From: Phycisphaera sp.
GTDB lineage: Bacteria; Planctomycetota; Phycisphaerae; Phycisphaerales; Phycisphaeraceae
Direction of reading: 5' to 3'
Length of the DNA stretch: 64,000 bases
NCBI GenBank assembly: GCA_016125215.1
Contig: WGMF01000029.1
Location: 50,306 to 114,305, forward strand
Every line of letters begins with the position of its first letter. Within the stretch, counting starts at the first letter, position 1. The position numbers were made by a program, and so were the translations under genes. Shown here in pieces: positions 1-8,171 of this stretch. Below the pieces are notes generated by a model, which saw only the letters and a list, made by a program, of their open reading frames with translations, was not told where the DNA came from and ran no database searches.

Positions 1-1199
1 TTTTCCCAGCCGCCAGCCACCCGGGGTTCGTTGCGGCCATGGGTGGCGTGATCCTGACTTACAACCTGTTACTCTGGGGCCTGGTCCGCCGATCCCGGCC
101 GCACAACACCACCCTCAAGCTGGCCTGGACGCAGGTGCTCCTCGACCTGGCCTGCCTGGGCTTGCTGGCCCTGTGGACCGGAGGACCGGCCAGCCCGCTG
201 CTGGGTTTCTTTGTGTTTCACATGGTCTTTGCCAGCCTGCTCCTGGGCTCAACGCCCGCCTACGTCGCCGCAGGGTTTGCCGTCACGTTCCTGGCGTCGA
301 CCCTCCTGATCGCCAACGCCTGGCCCGATGACCCGATCGCACGCCTGCAACTGGCCGGCTGGGTCGCCACGCTCGTGCTCACCGTCTACCTCACCAACCA
401 CGTCACCCGCAGCCTCCGAAGGCACCGCCGGAACCTCGTCCGACGCAACCGCCGAATCCGCGACCTGATCGATCAGCTCCAGCTCCAACAGCAGGCCATG
501 ATCCAGCACGAAAAAATGGTTGCCACCGGGCAGATGGCAGCCGGCATCGCTCACGAGATTGCCAACCCCTTAGCCAGCATGGACTCGATCCTCCAACTCG
601 CCCACCGCCGCGCCTCCTCCATGACCACCGACCGACTCGACGCCCTGCGCACACAGGTCGAACGCATCAAACACACCATCCACCAGATGAAAGGCTTTGC
701 CCACCCGACCGACGCCGTCTGGCAACAGGCCTCCGTCAACGAACTGGCCGACCACGCACTCGACCTGATCCGTTTCGACCACCGCATCCGCAAAGTCAAA
801 ATCGAAAAACAATACGACGCCTCACCCGCCTGCGTCGTCCGCGTCCAGCCGCACGCCATGGAGCAGGTCATGACCAACATCCTGCTCAACGCCCTCGACG
901 CAATGGACAGCGCCGAATCCCCCACGCTCACGCTCCGCACCGCCTGCGACGGCTCAACCTGCCGGATCGAGGTCACCGACACCGGCCCGGGCATCGCGCC
1001 CAACCACATCGACAAGCTCTTCGAGCCTTTCTTCACCACCAAGCCCGTCGGCAAAGGCACCGGCCTGGGCCTGTCCATCTCTTACAAGTTGATGCAGAAC
1101 CAGGGCGGCACCATCGAAGTCCGCTCCCGCCCCGCCCCCCAGCGCGGCGCGACCTTCACGCTCATCCTCCCCGCCTCTCAAAAACCGTCTCCCCGTTGA
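1..1199 (+). CDS. sensor histidine kinase, 5' partial
   Basis: Membrane sensor histidine kinase that would autophosphorylate on His and pass phosphate to a response regulator not seen here. The frame is open to the left window edge, so the true start probably lies outside; the first ATG inside is at 39. The first ~120 residues hold several hydrophobic segments, followed by a basic, Gln-rich linker. The H-box is [15 protein letters not shown] (~residues 167-181 from the ATG). The catalytic ATPase domain shows an N-box ([10 protein letters not shown]), DTGPGI and GKGTGLGLS. This pattern is a classic HisKA/HATPase_c kinase. The signal sensed is unknown. Confidence 0.9.
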   Translation, partial: FPAASHPGFVAAMGGVILTYNLLLWGLVRRSRPHNTTLKLAWTQVLLDLACLGLLALWTGGPASPLLGFFVFHMVFASLLLGSTPAYVAAGFAVTFLASTLLIANAWPDDPIARLQLAGWVATLVLTVYLTNHVTRSLRRHRRNLVRRNRRIRDLIDQLQLQQQAMIQHEKMVATGQMAAGIAHEIANPLASMDSILQLAHRRASSMTTDRLDALRTQVERIKHTIHQMKGFAHPTDAVWQQASVNELADHALDLIRFDHRIRKVKIEKQYDASPACVVRVQPHAMEQVMTNILLNALDAMDSAESPTLTLRTACDGSTCRIEVTDTGPGIAPNHIDKLFEPFFTTKPVGKGTGLGLSISYKLMQNQGGTIEVRSRPAPQRGATFTLILPASQKPSPR

Positions 1200-1227
1200 T
1201 TTTTCGACACTCGCCCGCACCCCCGTA

Positions 1228-2319
1228 TCACGCTACATCGCGGCGCTGGGGCAGCAGCATGAGCGCCACACCGATCAGCAGCGCCGCCCCGGGCTCGGGC
1301 AGGGCCGGGGGAAGCGTGTAGCCCACGCGGTCGTACCCGATCACGTCCAGGGCGCGGTAGTCGTTGGCGGAGAAGGTCAGCAGTTCGCCGCCGACGAGGG
1401 TCGGGTCCATCAACCCCAGGCCCAGATCGTTCTTCCAGTGCGACTCTTCGTAGACCGAGCCGTGCGAGAAGAGCGCCACGGGCGTGGCCCCGCCGTCAAC
1501 CGAAAAATACTTGTCCACGTCGTCCACGGTCCAGTCGATAATGCCTAACCCACCGCCGGTGCCGACGCTGCGTGAGGAAAACTTGAAGAGGTCCAGCGGT
1601 GTGACGTATTTGAGCTGATTGTCGTTAAGGCCGGGGGCGGTGGCGTTGCTGGCGAGGATATCCACACCGCTGACGAAGCCCAGCAGGTGGCCGATCTCGT
1701 GGGCCGCGGTCCCGATGAAATCGATCTTGTTGGCCGCGATGCCGTCGCCGCGGTCAAAGTCGTAGATGTTCTGTGTGGTGAAGGTGATGATGCCGTCGGT
1801 GCCGTTTTGCCCGCCGGGGTAGATGCCCAGGGCCTTGGCGTTGGCGGACGAGATACGGAGGATGGCGTTGTTCTCAGGGCCGGCCTGACCGGGTCCGCCG
1901 GTGCCGGTGTCGAAGTAGGGCGTGGCGCTGACTACGCCATTGGGATTGTTGGCGGTGCGGTTGATGAGCATGGCGAACGCGGAGCCGGCCTGGAGTTGGC
2001 TGCTGCTCGTCAGGTCGTCGGCGCTGTGGCGGTCGGCCACGAGCGCCGCCCGCACCTCGTTGTAAGAGTAAAGGTCGTAGAACGTGTCGGTGTGACCCAG
2101 CACGCCGTTGGGCAGGGCAGCGCCTTTGACGCGGATGTTGACGGTGATCGGGTCGTCGAAAGCGCTGGACCAGAGGGCCGCGGCCTCGGCCACGCCGGCG
2201 AGCATTTGGGGCGTGGCCCCGCCGCCGTTGGTGATGTTGAAGACCATCGCCGCGTGGGCGTGGGCGGGTGCGAAGTCAGTGCAGAGGACAGCTAGCACGA
2301 GCAAGGCTGCGCGTTTCAT
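1228..2319 (-). CDS. exported zinc metalloprotease with PEP-CTERM anchor
   Basis: Secreted metalloprotease-like protein of about 363 residues. I start it at the internal ATG because AAGGAGTT lies just upstream and [12 protein letters not shown] begins a clean signal peptide; the longer frame adds a non-signal-like leader. The zinc motif is HEIGHLLGF inside [11 protein letters not shown]. The C-terminus is a PEP-CTERM sorting signal: PEP, a hydrophobic stretch, then an Arg-rich tail (PQRR). It therefore should be processed by an exosortase (not in this window). It lies 49 bp downstream of an ECF sigma gene on the same strand and may be co-transcribed. The substrate is unknown. Confidence 0.85.
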   Translation of the reverse strand: MKRAALLVLAVLCTDFAPAHAHAAMVFNITNGGGATPQMLAGVAEAAALWSSAFDDPITVNIRVKGAALPNGVLGHTDTFYDLYSYNEVRAALVADRHSADDLTSSSQLQAGSAFAMLINRTANNPNGVVSATPYFDTGTGGPGQAGPENNAILRISSANAKALGIYPGGQNGTDGIITFTTQNIYDFDRGDGIAANKIDFIGTAAHEIGHLLGFVSGVDILASNATAPGLNDNQLKYVTPLDLFKFSSRSVGTGGGLGIIDWTVDDVDKYFSVDGGATPVALFSHGSVYEESHWKNDLGLGLMDPTLVGGELLTFSANDYRALDVIGYDRVGYTLPPALPEPGAALLIGVALMLLPQRRDVA

Positions 2320-2368
2320 CGGGAACTCCTTGTGAAACACAACGGGTGGGTTAGGGGTTGGTCGCGAC

Positions 2369-3460
2369 CTAGGGGTGTCGTTGGCTTCCGGGGGTATAAG
2401 CAAGAATTTTTTGAGCAGGCCCGCCCGTCACCGTGTAGACCGCCGCGTCGAGGCCGGGCTGGAGTTGGGCGACGGTGCAGGGGGCGTCGTTGAACCGCAA
2501 CTCTGTGGCCGCGTCGAAGCTTATCTCGACGGGCGCACCGGTGTTGCGTTGCAGGGAGAGCAACCGGTTGCTCACGCGCGTGATCTGACCCGTGACGACC
2601 GTGAGGTTAAACGTGGGCGTCGCGACGGGTTGCTTGTGCGTGCGCGGCAGGAACGTCCAGATCAGTCCGCCGGCCAGCAGCAGCGCCCCGGCCACGGTGA
2701 GCCACTTGAGCTTGGCCCACAGCAGCCTACGCCTGGCCGATCCCACCAACACGCGGACCGGGGTGGCCACCGCACTCGAGGCCAATTGTCCCTGCGCCCA
2801 GGCCAGGGCCGACTTCGTAACGGTGGCGATGAACTGCGATGACGCGCCGGCTTCACTGGGCAACAGCCACAAGCCCAGTAGCGCAGTAGGACTGGCTTCT
2901 GCCCCGCGCCGCTCCATCTGCTTGCGCAGCAAGGCCCGTCCGCGGTGCAGCCGCACACCCAGTGCGTTGACACTGCACCCGACCTGGGCCGCCACGTCTT
3001 CGTGCGTACGGCCCTCGAGGTGATGGAGGATCAACGGCACGCGGTACGCATCGGGCAGCGCAGCCAGACCCGCGTGCAGGGCGTCGAGTTGGATCGGTTC
3101 GTGCTCACGTACCACGGTTTCGCGACGCATGCGTGCCGCCTCCGCTTCGTGCCGGCGCCGGGCCGTACGGGACTGGGCGGCGCGGTTTGCGATGTGCCAT
3201 GCCACGCGGTGCAGCCAGCCGACGGTGTGGTGTTGCGCCCTGGCGTCGCGGGCCTTTTGCGCCAGGGTCAGAAAGACCGCCTGCGCCGCGTCCTGAGCCT
3301 CGGTGCTGTTGCCCAACGTCGACCGGCAGACCGACAGGACCATCCCACCGTGCCGGCGGACGAGTTCCGAGAAGGCCACTTCGCTGCGGGTATGGGCGAA
3401 GGCCGCGAGCAGTTCCGCGTCCGTGGCGTCCACCGGGGGCTGGGGGGCTTGGCCGTTCAT
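2369..3460 (-). CDS. ECF sigma factor with C-terminal membrane extension
   Basis: RNA polymerase sigma-70 family (ECF) factor, 363 residues, nearly twice the usual ECF length. Sigma region 2 lies at ~residues 25-95 (SELVRRHGGMVLSVCRSTLG, AQDAAQAVFLTLAQKA). Region 4 lies at ~130-185 (LPDAYRVPLILHHLEGRTHEDVA, then GCSVNALGVRLHRGRALLR). An added C-terminal part has a transmembrane segment (~250-268, WLTVAGALLLAGGLIW) and a ~90-residue distal domain. Such extensions are known in planctomycete ECFs and may sense a signal or tether the factor. No separate anti-sigma gene is adjacent. It is followed by the PEP-CTERM metalloprotease gene. Confidence 0.88.
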   Translation of the reverse strand: MNGQAPQPPVDATDAELLAAFAHTRSEVAFSELVRRHGGMVLSVCRSTLGNSTEAQDAAQAVFLTLAQKARDARAQHHTVGWLHRVAWHIANRAAQSRTARRRHEAEAARMRRETVVREHEPIQLDALHAGLAALPDAYRVPLILHHLEGRTHEDVAAQVGCSVNALGVRLHRGRALLRKQMERRGAEASPTALLGLWLLPSEAGASSQFIATVTKSALAWAQGQLASSAVATPVRVLVGSARRRLLWAKLKWLTVAGALLLAGGLIWTFLPRTHKQPVATPTFNLTVVTGQITRVSNRLLSLQRNTGAPVEISFDAATELRFNDAPCTVAQLQPGLDAAVYTVTGGPAQKILAYTPGSQRHP

Positions 3461-3687
3461 CTATGGAGATATCCGTCGCCGACCCGACGACCTTACAACA
3501 ATTGGAAAATAATTTTACCCCACGGATTGCGGCGATAGTTGCCCCGATACCTTATCTTTGCCCGCCCCGCATGACCCACGGCCCCGGTGCACGGCACGGG
3601 TGTGCCGGGGTCTCGCTCACACGAGCCCAGCCATTTTCCGGGGTCGGCCAATAGGCAAACCATCACGACATCAGGTAAGTTCGTTGC

Positions 3688-4266
3688 ATGGCACAGGGGT
3701 TTGAGTTCCTCAAAGAGTTTATGCGTTCGCCGTCACGGGTCGGGGCGGTCTGGCCCAGCTCTACGGGGCTTGCCTCCAGAATGGTGGAGTGGATCGACTG
3801 GTCAGCGGTGGACACGGTCGTTGAATACGGCCCGGGTACCGGTGCATTCACCCGGGCCATCCTCAATACCAAGCCCGAGCGCTGCCGGTTCCTTGCCATC
3901 GAGTTCAGCCCGATTCTTGCAGCCGACCTCGCCGCCCGCTACCCGCAAGTCCAAGTCGTCACCGGCTCCGTCGAGGACATCGTGTGTATCTGCGACGAGC
4001 ACGGGATCGCGCGGATCGACGCGGTGGTGTGTGGTCTGCCGTGGTCGATCTGGACGCCAAGCCTGCAGCGATCGATCATGCGTGCGACGCGCGACATGCT
4101 CAGCGAGCGGGGCTACTTCACCACGTTCGCCTACCTGCAGGGCCTGCTCTTGCCGGGGGGCAGGGCGTTTACGCGGTTGCTGGATGAGGTCTTCCCGACC
4201 GTTCAGCGCAGTCGGGTGGTATGGCGGAACCTCCCGCCCGCTTTTGCATACCGTTGCCGGCCTTGA
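3688..4266 (+). CDS. class I SAM-dependent methyltransferase, PmtA/KsgA-like
   Basis: Small (192-residue) S-adenosylmethionine-dependent methyltransferase. The SAM-binding motif I is VVEYGPGTGAFTRAIL (~residues 44-59), with the acidic end of strand 2 in FLAIEFSP. The layout resembles phospholipid N-methyltransferases and rRNA adenine dimethylase-like proteins from various bacteria. I cannot tell lipid from RNA substrate. The length looks complete. It faces the integron array convergently, and its TGA stop (4264-4266) falls at the outer edge of the decayed terminal attC, so it marks the boundary of the integron rather than a cassette. Confidence 0.75.
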   Translation: MAQGFEFLKEFMRSPSRVGAVWPSSTGLASRMVEWIDWSAVDTVVEYGPGTGAFTRAILNTKPERCRFLAIEFSPILAADLAARYPQVQVVTGSVEDIVCICDEHGIARIDAVVCGLPWSIWTPSLQRSIMRATRDMLSERGYFTTFAYLQGLLLPGGRAFTRLLDEVFPTVQRSRVVWRNLPPAFAYRCRP

Positions 4267-4420
4267 CGAAAAAGACTCAGTCGCCAGCCGCCCACGGTTT
4301 ACCCCGCCCTCGACCGTGAGCTCGGACCGAACGGAGCGAAGTCAAGGGGAATCGGCTACTAACCTGCTTAACTATTCTCCATCGCAGGCGTCGCCGGTCA
4401 ACCGCAGCCGGTGGTTAGTC
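4263..4420 (-). other. decayed terminal attC
   Basis: The right half keeps the array's attC arm (GCGTCGCCGGTCAAC then CGCAGCCGGTGGTTAG, core GTTAGTC at 4414-4420). The left half keeps a diverged copy of the other arm (GACGAAAAAGACTCAG, TCGCCAGCCGCC). The outer core reads GTCAAGG on the minus strand instead of GTTRRRY, so the crossover point is probably dead. At ~158 bp it is also longer than the other sites. It is the distal end of the array. Between 4421 and 4624 there is no gene, only the repeat described at 4460-4599. Confidence 0.7.
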
Positions 4421-4459
4421 GGGCGGATTCAAATCCGTAGTCATAAAGGTGGTAGTCAT

Positions 4460-4599
4460 AAAGGTGTCAGTATGAATAATGACGCAGACTTTTCGAATTG
4501 GTAGCACTTGGTCATGATAAGACCGTTTGCTGGCCAGAAAATGGAGTATTAAACCCGATCATCAACCGATGATTGTCAATAATTCAACCTGACACCTTT
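4460..4599. repeat. MITE-like element with 11-bp terminal inverted repeats
   Basis: AAAGGTGTCAG at 4460-4470 is matched by its exact reverse complement CTGACACCTTT at 4589-4599. The enclosed ~118 bp is AT-rich compared with the surroundings and has no convincing gene. The left end is preceded by a direct repeat (TAGTCATAAAGGTG occurs twice in 4437-4466). This looks like a small non-autonomous element or the remnant of a transposon; ends with GGTGTCAG remind me of REP-associated transposase (IS200-like) regions, but that link is from memory and unproven. Confidence 0.45.
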
Positions 4600-4624
4600 T
4601 TCTTCCTCGACGCCACCGACGTTG

Positions 4625-5116
4625 TCATGTCGGCTTGACCCACTCCACGCCGTTTCGCGCCGAGGCGTCCATCATCCGTTTCATGATTTCATCGTTCATC
4701 GGCGGCGGGGCGGCGTTGCGGTCCGTCGCGAGATAGAACGATTCTTCAAAGAATTGTTGCATGCCCGTCGGGCCCGCCGGTGAAATGATGACGATCAATT
4801 TGGCTGGCGTCGTGCCCTCATTCTTGAACGAATGCACCGTGCCGCAGGGGATGTGGACGAAATCGCCTGGCTTGGCGTGGATCGTCTGCCCGTCGGCCTG
4901 GAACGTGATGGCACCCTCAAGTAGATAAAAGGACTCGGACTCGAAGCGGTGAACGTGCGGCGGCGGGCCTCCTCCCGGCGCGGCCAGTCCCTCGCTGACA
5001 AAAAAGTTCCCCTTCGTATCCGCACCCGTGGCCAGAAAGCTGACGCGGTCGCCCGGCCCGCAATACATCGGGCCGTTGCCGGCGGGCACGTACTTGACTG
5101 GATTCTGACTCGGCAT
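4625..5116 (-). CDS. cupin-domain protein
   Basis: Single-domain cupin of about 163 residues. Start chosen at MPSQNPVKYV because GAAAGGA lies ~9 bases upstream; the longer frame has no signal. Cupin motif 1 is seen as PPPHVHRFESESFYLLEGAITF (metal ligands His, His, Glu) and motif 2 as GDFVHIPCGTVHSFKN (His ligand). This type occurs in small metal-binding enzymes and sugar-binding proteins; substrate unknown. It is the gene farthest from attI, and its cassette lacks a matching 5' core (see the composite-cassette finding). It is therefore the least certain cassette member. Confidence 0.8.
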   Translation of the reverse strand: MPSQNPVKYVPAGNGPMYCGPGDRVSFLATGADTKGNFFVSEGLAAPGGGPPPHVHRFESESFYLLEGAITFQADGQTIHAKPGDFVHIPCGTVHSFKNEGTTPAKLIVIISPAGPTGMQQFFEESFYLATDRNAAPPPMNDEIMKRMMDASARNGVEWVKPT

Positions 5117-5225
5117 GGCTGCGATTCCTTTCGTCCGCGCGGTGTGGCGCGTCACTGACAACGCTCTGTGCGACAATGACGGAAACAATACGGCCTAATG
5201 TAAAAGCAAGTAGCCCGGGCCGCGG

Positions 5226-5327
5226 GTAGGGTGGGCCAAGTCCGCGCGGCCCACCATCTCGCGAACATGAACCGTGCGAGAAATGATACACCGAATTGGT
5301 GGGCCGCGAAGACTTGGCCCACCCTAC
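5226..5327. repeat. paired palindromic repeat (BIME-like)
   Basis: A 31-bp arm at 5226-5256 (GTAGGGTGGGCCAAGTC...) is repeated in inverse at 5297-5327 with 2 mismatches. Each arm is itself a hairpin (GGTGGGCC with GGCCCACC, or the inverse). A small inner palindrome (TCTCGC ... GCGAGA) lies between. The structure is a head-to-head doublet of a REP-like unit in the space between the cupin gene and the gene at 5372. It could act as a terminator, or mark a recombination scar between two former cassettes. Confidence 0.6.
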
Positions 5328-5371
5328 GACGAAGAGCCCGATCTACTCGCTGCCGTGGGCATGCGTATCAA

Positions 5372-6217
5372 TTATTTGAAACGGGCTCCGGTGACGAAGA
5401 CCATGGCATCTTGAGGGACCAAGCCGTCATACATTCCCCAGCGGAACATGTGACGCCGGCTGCCCTCCTGCCAACGATCGTACTGTCCTCTGGCAACGAG
5501 TTCGCCGTTGAAATAGGCCTCGTAGTCGCGGCGATTGTCTCTCACCTTCAGGTGGAAACTCTTGCCGACCATGTTGTCGCCGATCACCACGGGCTCCTCC
5601 CCTTGCATCCGTTTCGTCCGCTCACAGATGCAGACATCGCCACCACTGGTCATATTCAGGTGGCAGGACCAGAGCTTGTCCCCTGCCGTGAAGGACTGAA
5701 AGAGCGTTGCCTTGATGGGTTTTACGATCGTGTAGGTGCCCTCCCACTCGTGCCACTGGTCGTCTGACCAGTCGCCAAGGCTGAAGGCCTCAATTCTGGC
5801 TGCTCCGGTTCGCTCGTTGCGCACGTTGTGCTCGCCTTTGAACAGACGGAACACCTGGGTGTTGCCATCCTCCTGATACCACCTCGTCCACTTGGGAAAG
5901 TCTTCCCGATCTATGCGAAAGTGGCACAGCGTGTGAATGGCGATGTCCTCTGGGATCGGGTCTACAGTCCCGGCACGCCGCCCGAGGACATCGGTGTTGA
6001 CCTCAACGGTCGAGCCCGCCTGCCCCCCTGTGGAATCCACGCCGATGGGGAAGGCGCGTGCATCCAGCAATGCCTGAAAGTCCGGGTCGTGGGGTGAGTC
6101 GCTTCCTGTCCTGACCGAGTAAAGCGCACAGACCTGCTCGTGACTTTCGCTCACTTCGTATCTCCTTGCCCAGACGACCTTCTTCAGGTCACTTGCACTG
6201 TATTGTGTCTGGCTCAC
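5372..6217 (-). CDS. cassette protein with jelly-roll (lectin/lyase-like) features
   Basis: Unrecognised 281-residue protein with no signal peptide. Alternating Trp/Tyr-rich strands (CHFRIDREDFPKWTRWYQ, HEWEGTYTIVKP, LWSCHLNM, SFHLKVRDNRRDYEAYFNGEL, FRWGMYDG) suggest a concanavalin-like beta sandwich, as in polysaccharide lyases or glycan-binding proteins; 'RWGMYDG' with 'YFNGEL' is typical of alginate/heparin lyase-like folds. This is an inference from pattern only. The GTG start lies two bases past the attC core at 6219, so there is no room for a normal ribosome site. It is the first gene of a cassette whose own attC is missing. Confidence 0.6.
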   Translation of the reverse strand: MSQTQYSASDLKKVVWARRYEVSESHEQVCALYSVRTGSDSPHDPDFQALLDARAFPIGVDSTGGQAGSTVEVNTDVLGRRAGTVDPIPEDIAIHTLCHFRIDREDFPKWTRWYQEDGNTQVFRLFKGEHNVRNERTGAARIEAFSLGDWSDDQWHEWEGTYTIVKPIKATLFQSFTAGDKLWSCHLNMTSGGDVCICERTKRMQGEEPVVIGDNMVGKSFHLKVRDNRRDYEAYFNGELVARGQYDRWQEGSRRHMFRWGMYDGLVPQDAMVFVTGARFK

Positions 6218-6218
6218 A

Positions 6219-6326
6219 GGCCAACGAAAAAGGCTCAGTTGCCGGCCGCCCGCGGGAGTGGGCTACCAACCGACAACATCATTCTACTCGCGGGCGTCGC
6301 CGGTCAACTGCAGCCGGTGGTTAGGT
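6219..6326 (-). other. attC site b
   Basis: The core on the right is GTTAGGT (6320-6326) and on the left GGCCAAC (6219-6225). The arms are the array's conserved type (AAGGCTCAGTTGCCGGCCGC with GGTCAACTGCAGCC), including an unpaired extra base between the two arms as expected for attC bottom-strand recognition. The gene to its right (6321-6926) ends inside the right core. Confidence 0.9.
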
Positions 6327-6926
6327 CGCTTCCCGTTGGGGGAGTGGGCCTCGCCATTGGTGATATTCTTGGCCTTTAGGCGTAACAGATATCAGGCCAC
6401 TATCCATCCCAATAAGATAGTGGGCTTGCAGAGCATTAATGATTGCATCTCGTTCTTGAACTATTGGAATGTATGGAGTCCAGATATTGTCGAACAGTGA
6501 ACGTGAAATCGGTGCTGACATCGGCACTAACCAATCAAGAACTTGCTGTGTCTGATATGCAAGGAAATAGTTGAGATAGCGATATTCCCACAGGTAGGCG
6601 TTAGCTCGCTCATTCAAATACAACTGTCGCACTGCTTCGAGTTGCTGTTGAGTGAACTCCAGATCTGCGGGAAGTGGGACTGGCTGATTCGCCTCAACTT
6701 GAGGCACTTCCGGTCTTTCAGATTCAGTCTTTTCTTCCTTGGTCCTTTCGAGTTGTGATGTCGACAATTCGCTGCCTCCCGGAAATCGAATCTTTGCAAT
6801 CCGCGACATCAGCAACTTAATGTCTGACTTGAAAAGGCAGATGGCAGAAATGGCGATGACGCCCGTCACAACTGGCCACGAGAACAGAACGCGAAGGTAG
6901 TCGAGAATTATGGCTGCAATGTCCAT
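6321..6926 (-). CDS. cassette protein: membrane-anchored, unknown
   Basis: 201 residues. One N-terminal transmembrane segment (~residues 13-32, FSWPVVTGVIAISAICLF) is followed by a basic patch, an acidic/Ser-rich linker (~50-85) and an alpha-helical C-terminal domain rich in Tyr and Trp (YLWEYRYLNYFLAY). The C-terminal end (ALQAHYLIGMDSGLISVTPKG) resembles a winged-helix tail. I do not recognise the family. The TAA stop is supplied by the attC core (6321-6323). The ATG is 19 bases from the upstream core. The transcript would come from the cassette promoter near attI. Confidence 0.75.
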   Translation of the reverse strand: MDIAAIILDYLRVLFSWPVVTGVIAISAICLFKSDIKLLMSRIAKIRFPGGSELSTSQLERTKEEKTESERPEVPQVEANQPVPLPADLEFTQQQLEAVRQLYLNERANAYLWEYRYLNYFLAYQTQQVLDWLVPMSAPISRSLFDNIWTPYIPIVQERDAIINALQAHYLIGMDSGLISVTPKGQEYHQWRGPLPQREAT

Positions 6927-6945
6927 ATGCGACCCGTGTCTTGCG

Positions 6946-7054
6946 ACCTAACGAAAAAGGCTCAGTTGCCGGCCGCCCGCGGAAGGGGGCGTTCAACCGA
7001 CCACGTCATTTTCCATCGCGGGCGTCGCCGGTCAACTGCAGCCGGTGGTTAGGC
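6946..7054 (-). other. attC site c
   Basis: Cores ACCTAAC (6946-6952) and GTTAGGC (7048-7054), with the conserved arms of this array. The central loop differs from its neighbours, as usual for attC. The left core matches the next cassette's own 3' core (GTTAGGT at 6320), consistent with an intact cassette 6321-6946. Confidence 0.92.
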
Positions 7055-7330
7055 GACATCTGTTATCGCAAGCCGGGCACGCTTGAGGTCGTACCACGCT
7101 ACGATTGCAACAACAAGAACGCCAATGACAAGACCTGTGATGGCTCCCTGTTCAATTCCTAAGCCTGTACCGACCTGCACGGGATCGAACGCTGGATGAT
7201 GTCCCTGATAAAACACGTTGCGATAGTACCCGGGGTTGTAAACGCCACGCAGGTATCCGCCAATGCCACCGAGCAAGGTCGCTCCCGCGGTGGTGCCTGC
7301 GATCGTCGCGATGGCCTTGATAACGGTCAT
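7049..7330 (-). CDS. cassette protein: small membrane protein with Gly-rich segment
   Basis: 93 residues. Two hydrophobic stretches are visible: an N-terminal Ala/Gly-rich one (IKAIATIAGTTAGATLLGGI) and a C-terminal one (GAITGLVIGVLVVAIVAW), joined by a Tyr-rich loop (NPGYYRNVFYQGHHP). Function unknown. The ATG (7328-7330) begins three bases after the attC core at 7334, so there is no space for a Shine-Dalgarno site other than TTAGG of the core itself. The TAA stop is in the core at 7049-7051. A longer in-frame reading through the attC (to 7384) is unlikely to be real. Confidence 0.65.
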   Translation of the reverse strand: MTVIKAIATIAGTTAGATLLGGIGGYLRGVYNPGYYRNVFYQGHHPAFDPVQVGTGLGIEQGAITGLVIGVLVVAIVAWYDLKRARLAITDVA

Positions 7331-7333
7331 GTC

Positions 7334-7440
7334 GCCTAACGTAAAAGGCTCAGTTGCCGGCCGCCCGCGGAAACAGGCGTCCAACCGACAGCTACATCAT
7401 ATCGCGGGCGTCGCCGGTCAACTGCAGCCGCTGGTTAGCC
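7334..7440 (-). other. attC site d
   Basis: Cores GCCTAAC (7334-7340) and GTTAGCC (7434-7440), with conserved arms. The two cores of the cassette to its right (GTTATCC in attC e, GTTAGCC here) differ at one base, suggesting a point change after insertion. Confidence 0.92.
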
Positions 7441-7761
7441 CGCTTCGATCAAGAGCGATCGCTTCTCTTCCATTAGTTCCGGCGTTAGTCGGTGTTCGGC
7501 TTCCTCAGCCAATCCGGTATGGCGAAGCGAAGGCATGAAGAAGTTGATGTCTGCGGCCGATCGAAGGTTCTCCGCATTCTGCCCATCAGCCCACAGGGCG
7601 TACTCAAAAATGCGATCGAGTCGTTCCCGATCACCTTCGTCAGTTGCTTTGATTGCCATCTCGTAAAGATCGCTGAACAAAGAAGCAACACCCCATCGGG
7701 AACTGTAGTCGCCTCGCTTGAAGCCAAACATCGCATACGCCTTTTTGCGCCATTCAGCCAT
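7435..7761 (-). CDS. cassette protein: small soluble, unknown
   Basis: 108 residues, acidic and helical (DRERLDRIFEYALWADGQNAENLRSAADINF, then GLAEEAEHRLTPELMEEKRS). The 'RIFEYALW' helix pattern resembles small proteins seen as immunity or toxin-associated partners, but I cannot name the family. The ATG at 7759-7761 lies four bases past the attC core, and the TAA stop comes from the next core (7435-7437). It shows the same tight packing as the other cassettes. Confidence 0.7.
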   Translation of the reverse strand: MAEWRKKAYAMFGFKRGDYSSRWGVASLFSDLYEMAIKATDEGDRERLDRIFEYALWADGQNAENLRSAADINFFMPSLRHTGLAEEAEHRLTPELMEEKRSLLIEAG

Positions 7762-7765
7762 TGCG

Positions 7766-7872
7766 GGATAACGTAAAAGGCTCAGTTGCGAGCCGCCCGC
7801 GGAAGCAGACGTTTAACCGACAACTATATCTTATCGCGGGCGCAGCCGGTCAACTGCAGCCGCTGGTTAGGT
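7766..7872 (-). other. attC site e
   Basis: Cores GGATAAC (7766-7772) and GTTAGGT (7866-7872). Arms are as in the array, with small differences (GCGCAGCCGGTC in place of GCGTCGCCGGTC). Confidence 0.9.
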
Positions 7873-8049
7873 GGATTTTCGACTACTAACAAATACAAAC
7901 AGCAGGAGTGCCATGACGATTCCAGTAATGACACCAACCATCGCGGCTCTCTGAATCATCGGCACACTGCTTGATTCGGTATACGTGAACCCGCCGGCTG
8001 CCATGGCGACAGCACCGCAAATGACGCCTCTGGTTCTTTTGTTCGCCAT
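7867..8049 (-). CDS. cassette protein: 60-residue two-helix membrane protein
   Basis: Short basic N-terminus (MANKRTRG), a first Gly/Ala/Cys-rich hydrophobic segment (VICGAVAMAAGGF), a short polar loop, and a second strong transmembrane helix (VGVITGIVMALLLFVFV) with a basic tail. Function unknown. ATG at 8047-8049, 12 bases from the attC core; TAA stop inside the core (7867-7869). The gene is kept because it exactly fills the cassette between two matching cores. Confidence 0.7.
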   Translation of the reverse strand: MANKRTRGVICGAVAMAAGGFTYTESSSVPMIQRAAMVGVITGIVMALLLFVFVSSRKST

Positions 8050-8061
8050 AAAACCCCATCC

Positions 8062-8171
8062 ACCTAACGAAAAAGGCTCAGTTGCCGGCCGCCCGCGGTG
8101 AGCAGACGTTCAACCGACAAGTGGATTATCGTTCGCGGGCGTCGCCGGTCAACTGCAGCCGCTGGTTATCC
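8062..8171 (-). other. attC site f
   Basis: Cores ACCTAAC (8062-8068) and GTTATCC (8165-8171), with conserved arms. The gene to the right reads through the right core and stops inside the site (8126). Confidence 0.92.

Noticed and set aside
4424..4440. GGATTCAAATCC looks like a tRNA T-arm
   Set aside because: It is a simple short palindrome; no acceptor, D or anticodon arms can be fitted around it.
7331..7384. Longer reading of the gene at 7049 through the attC
   Set aside because: The extension encodes attC arm sequence; the ATG at 7328-7330 fits the cassette boundary and the other cassettes.
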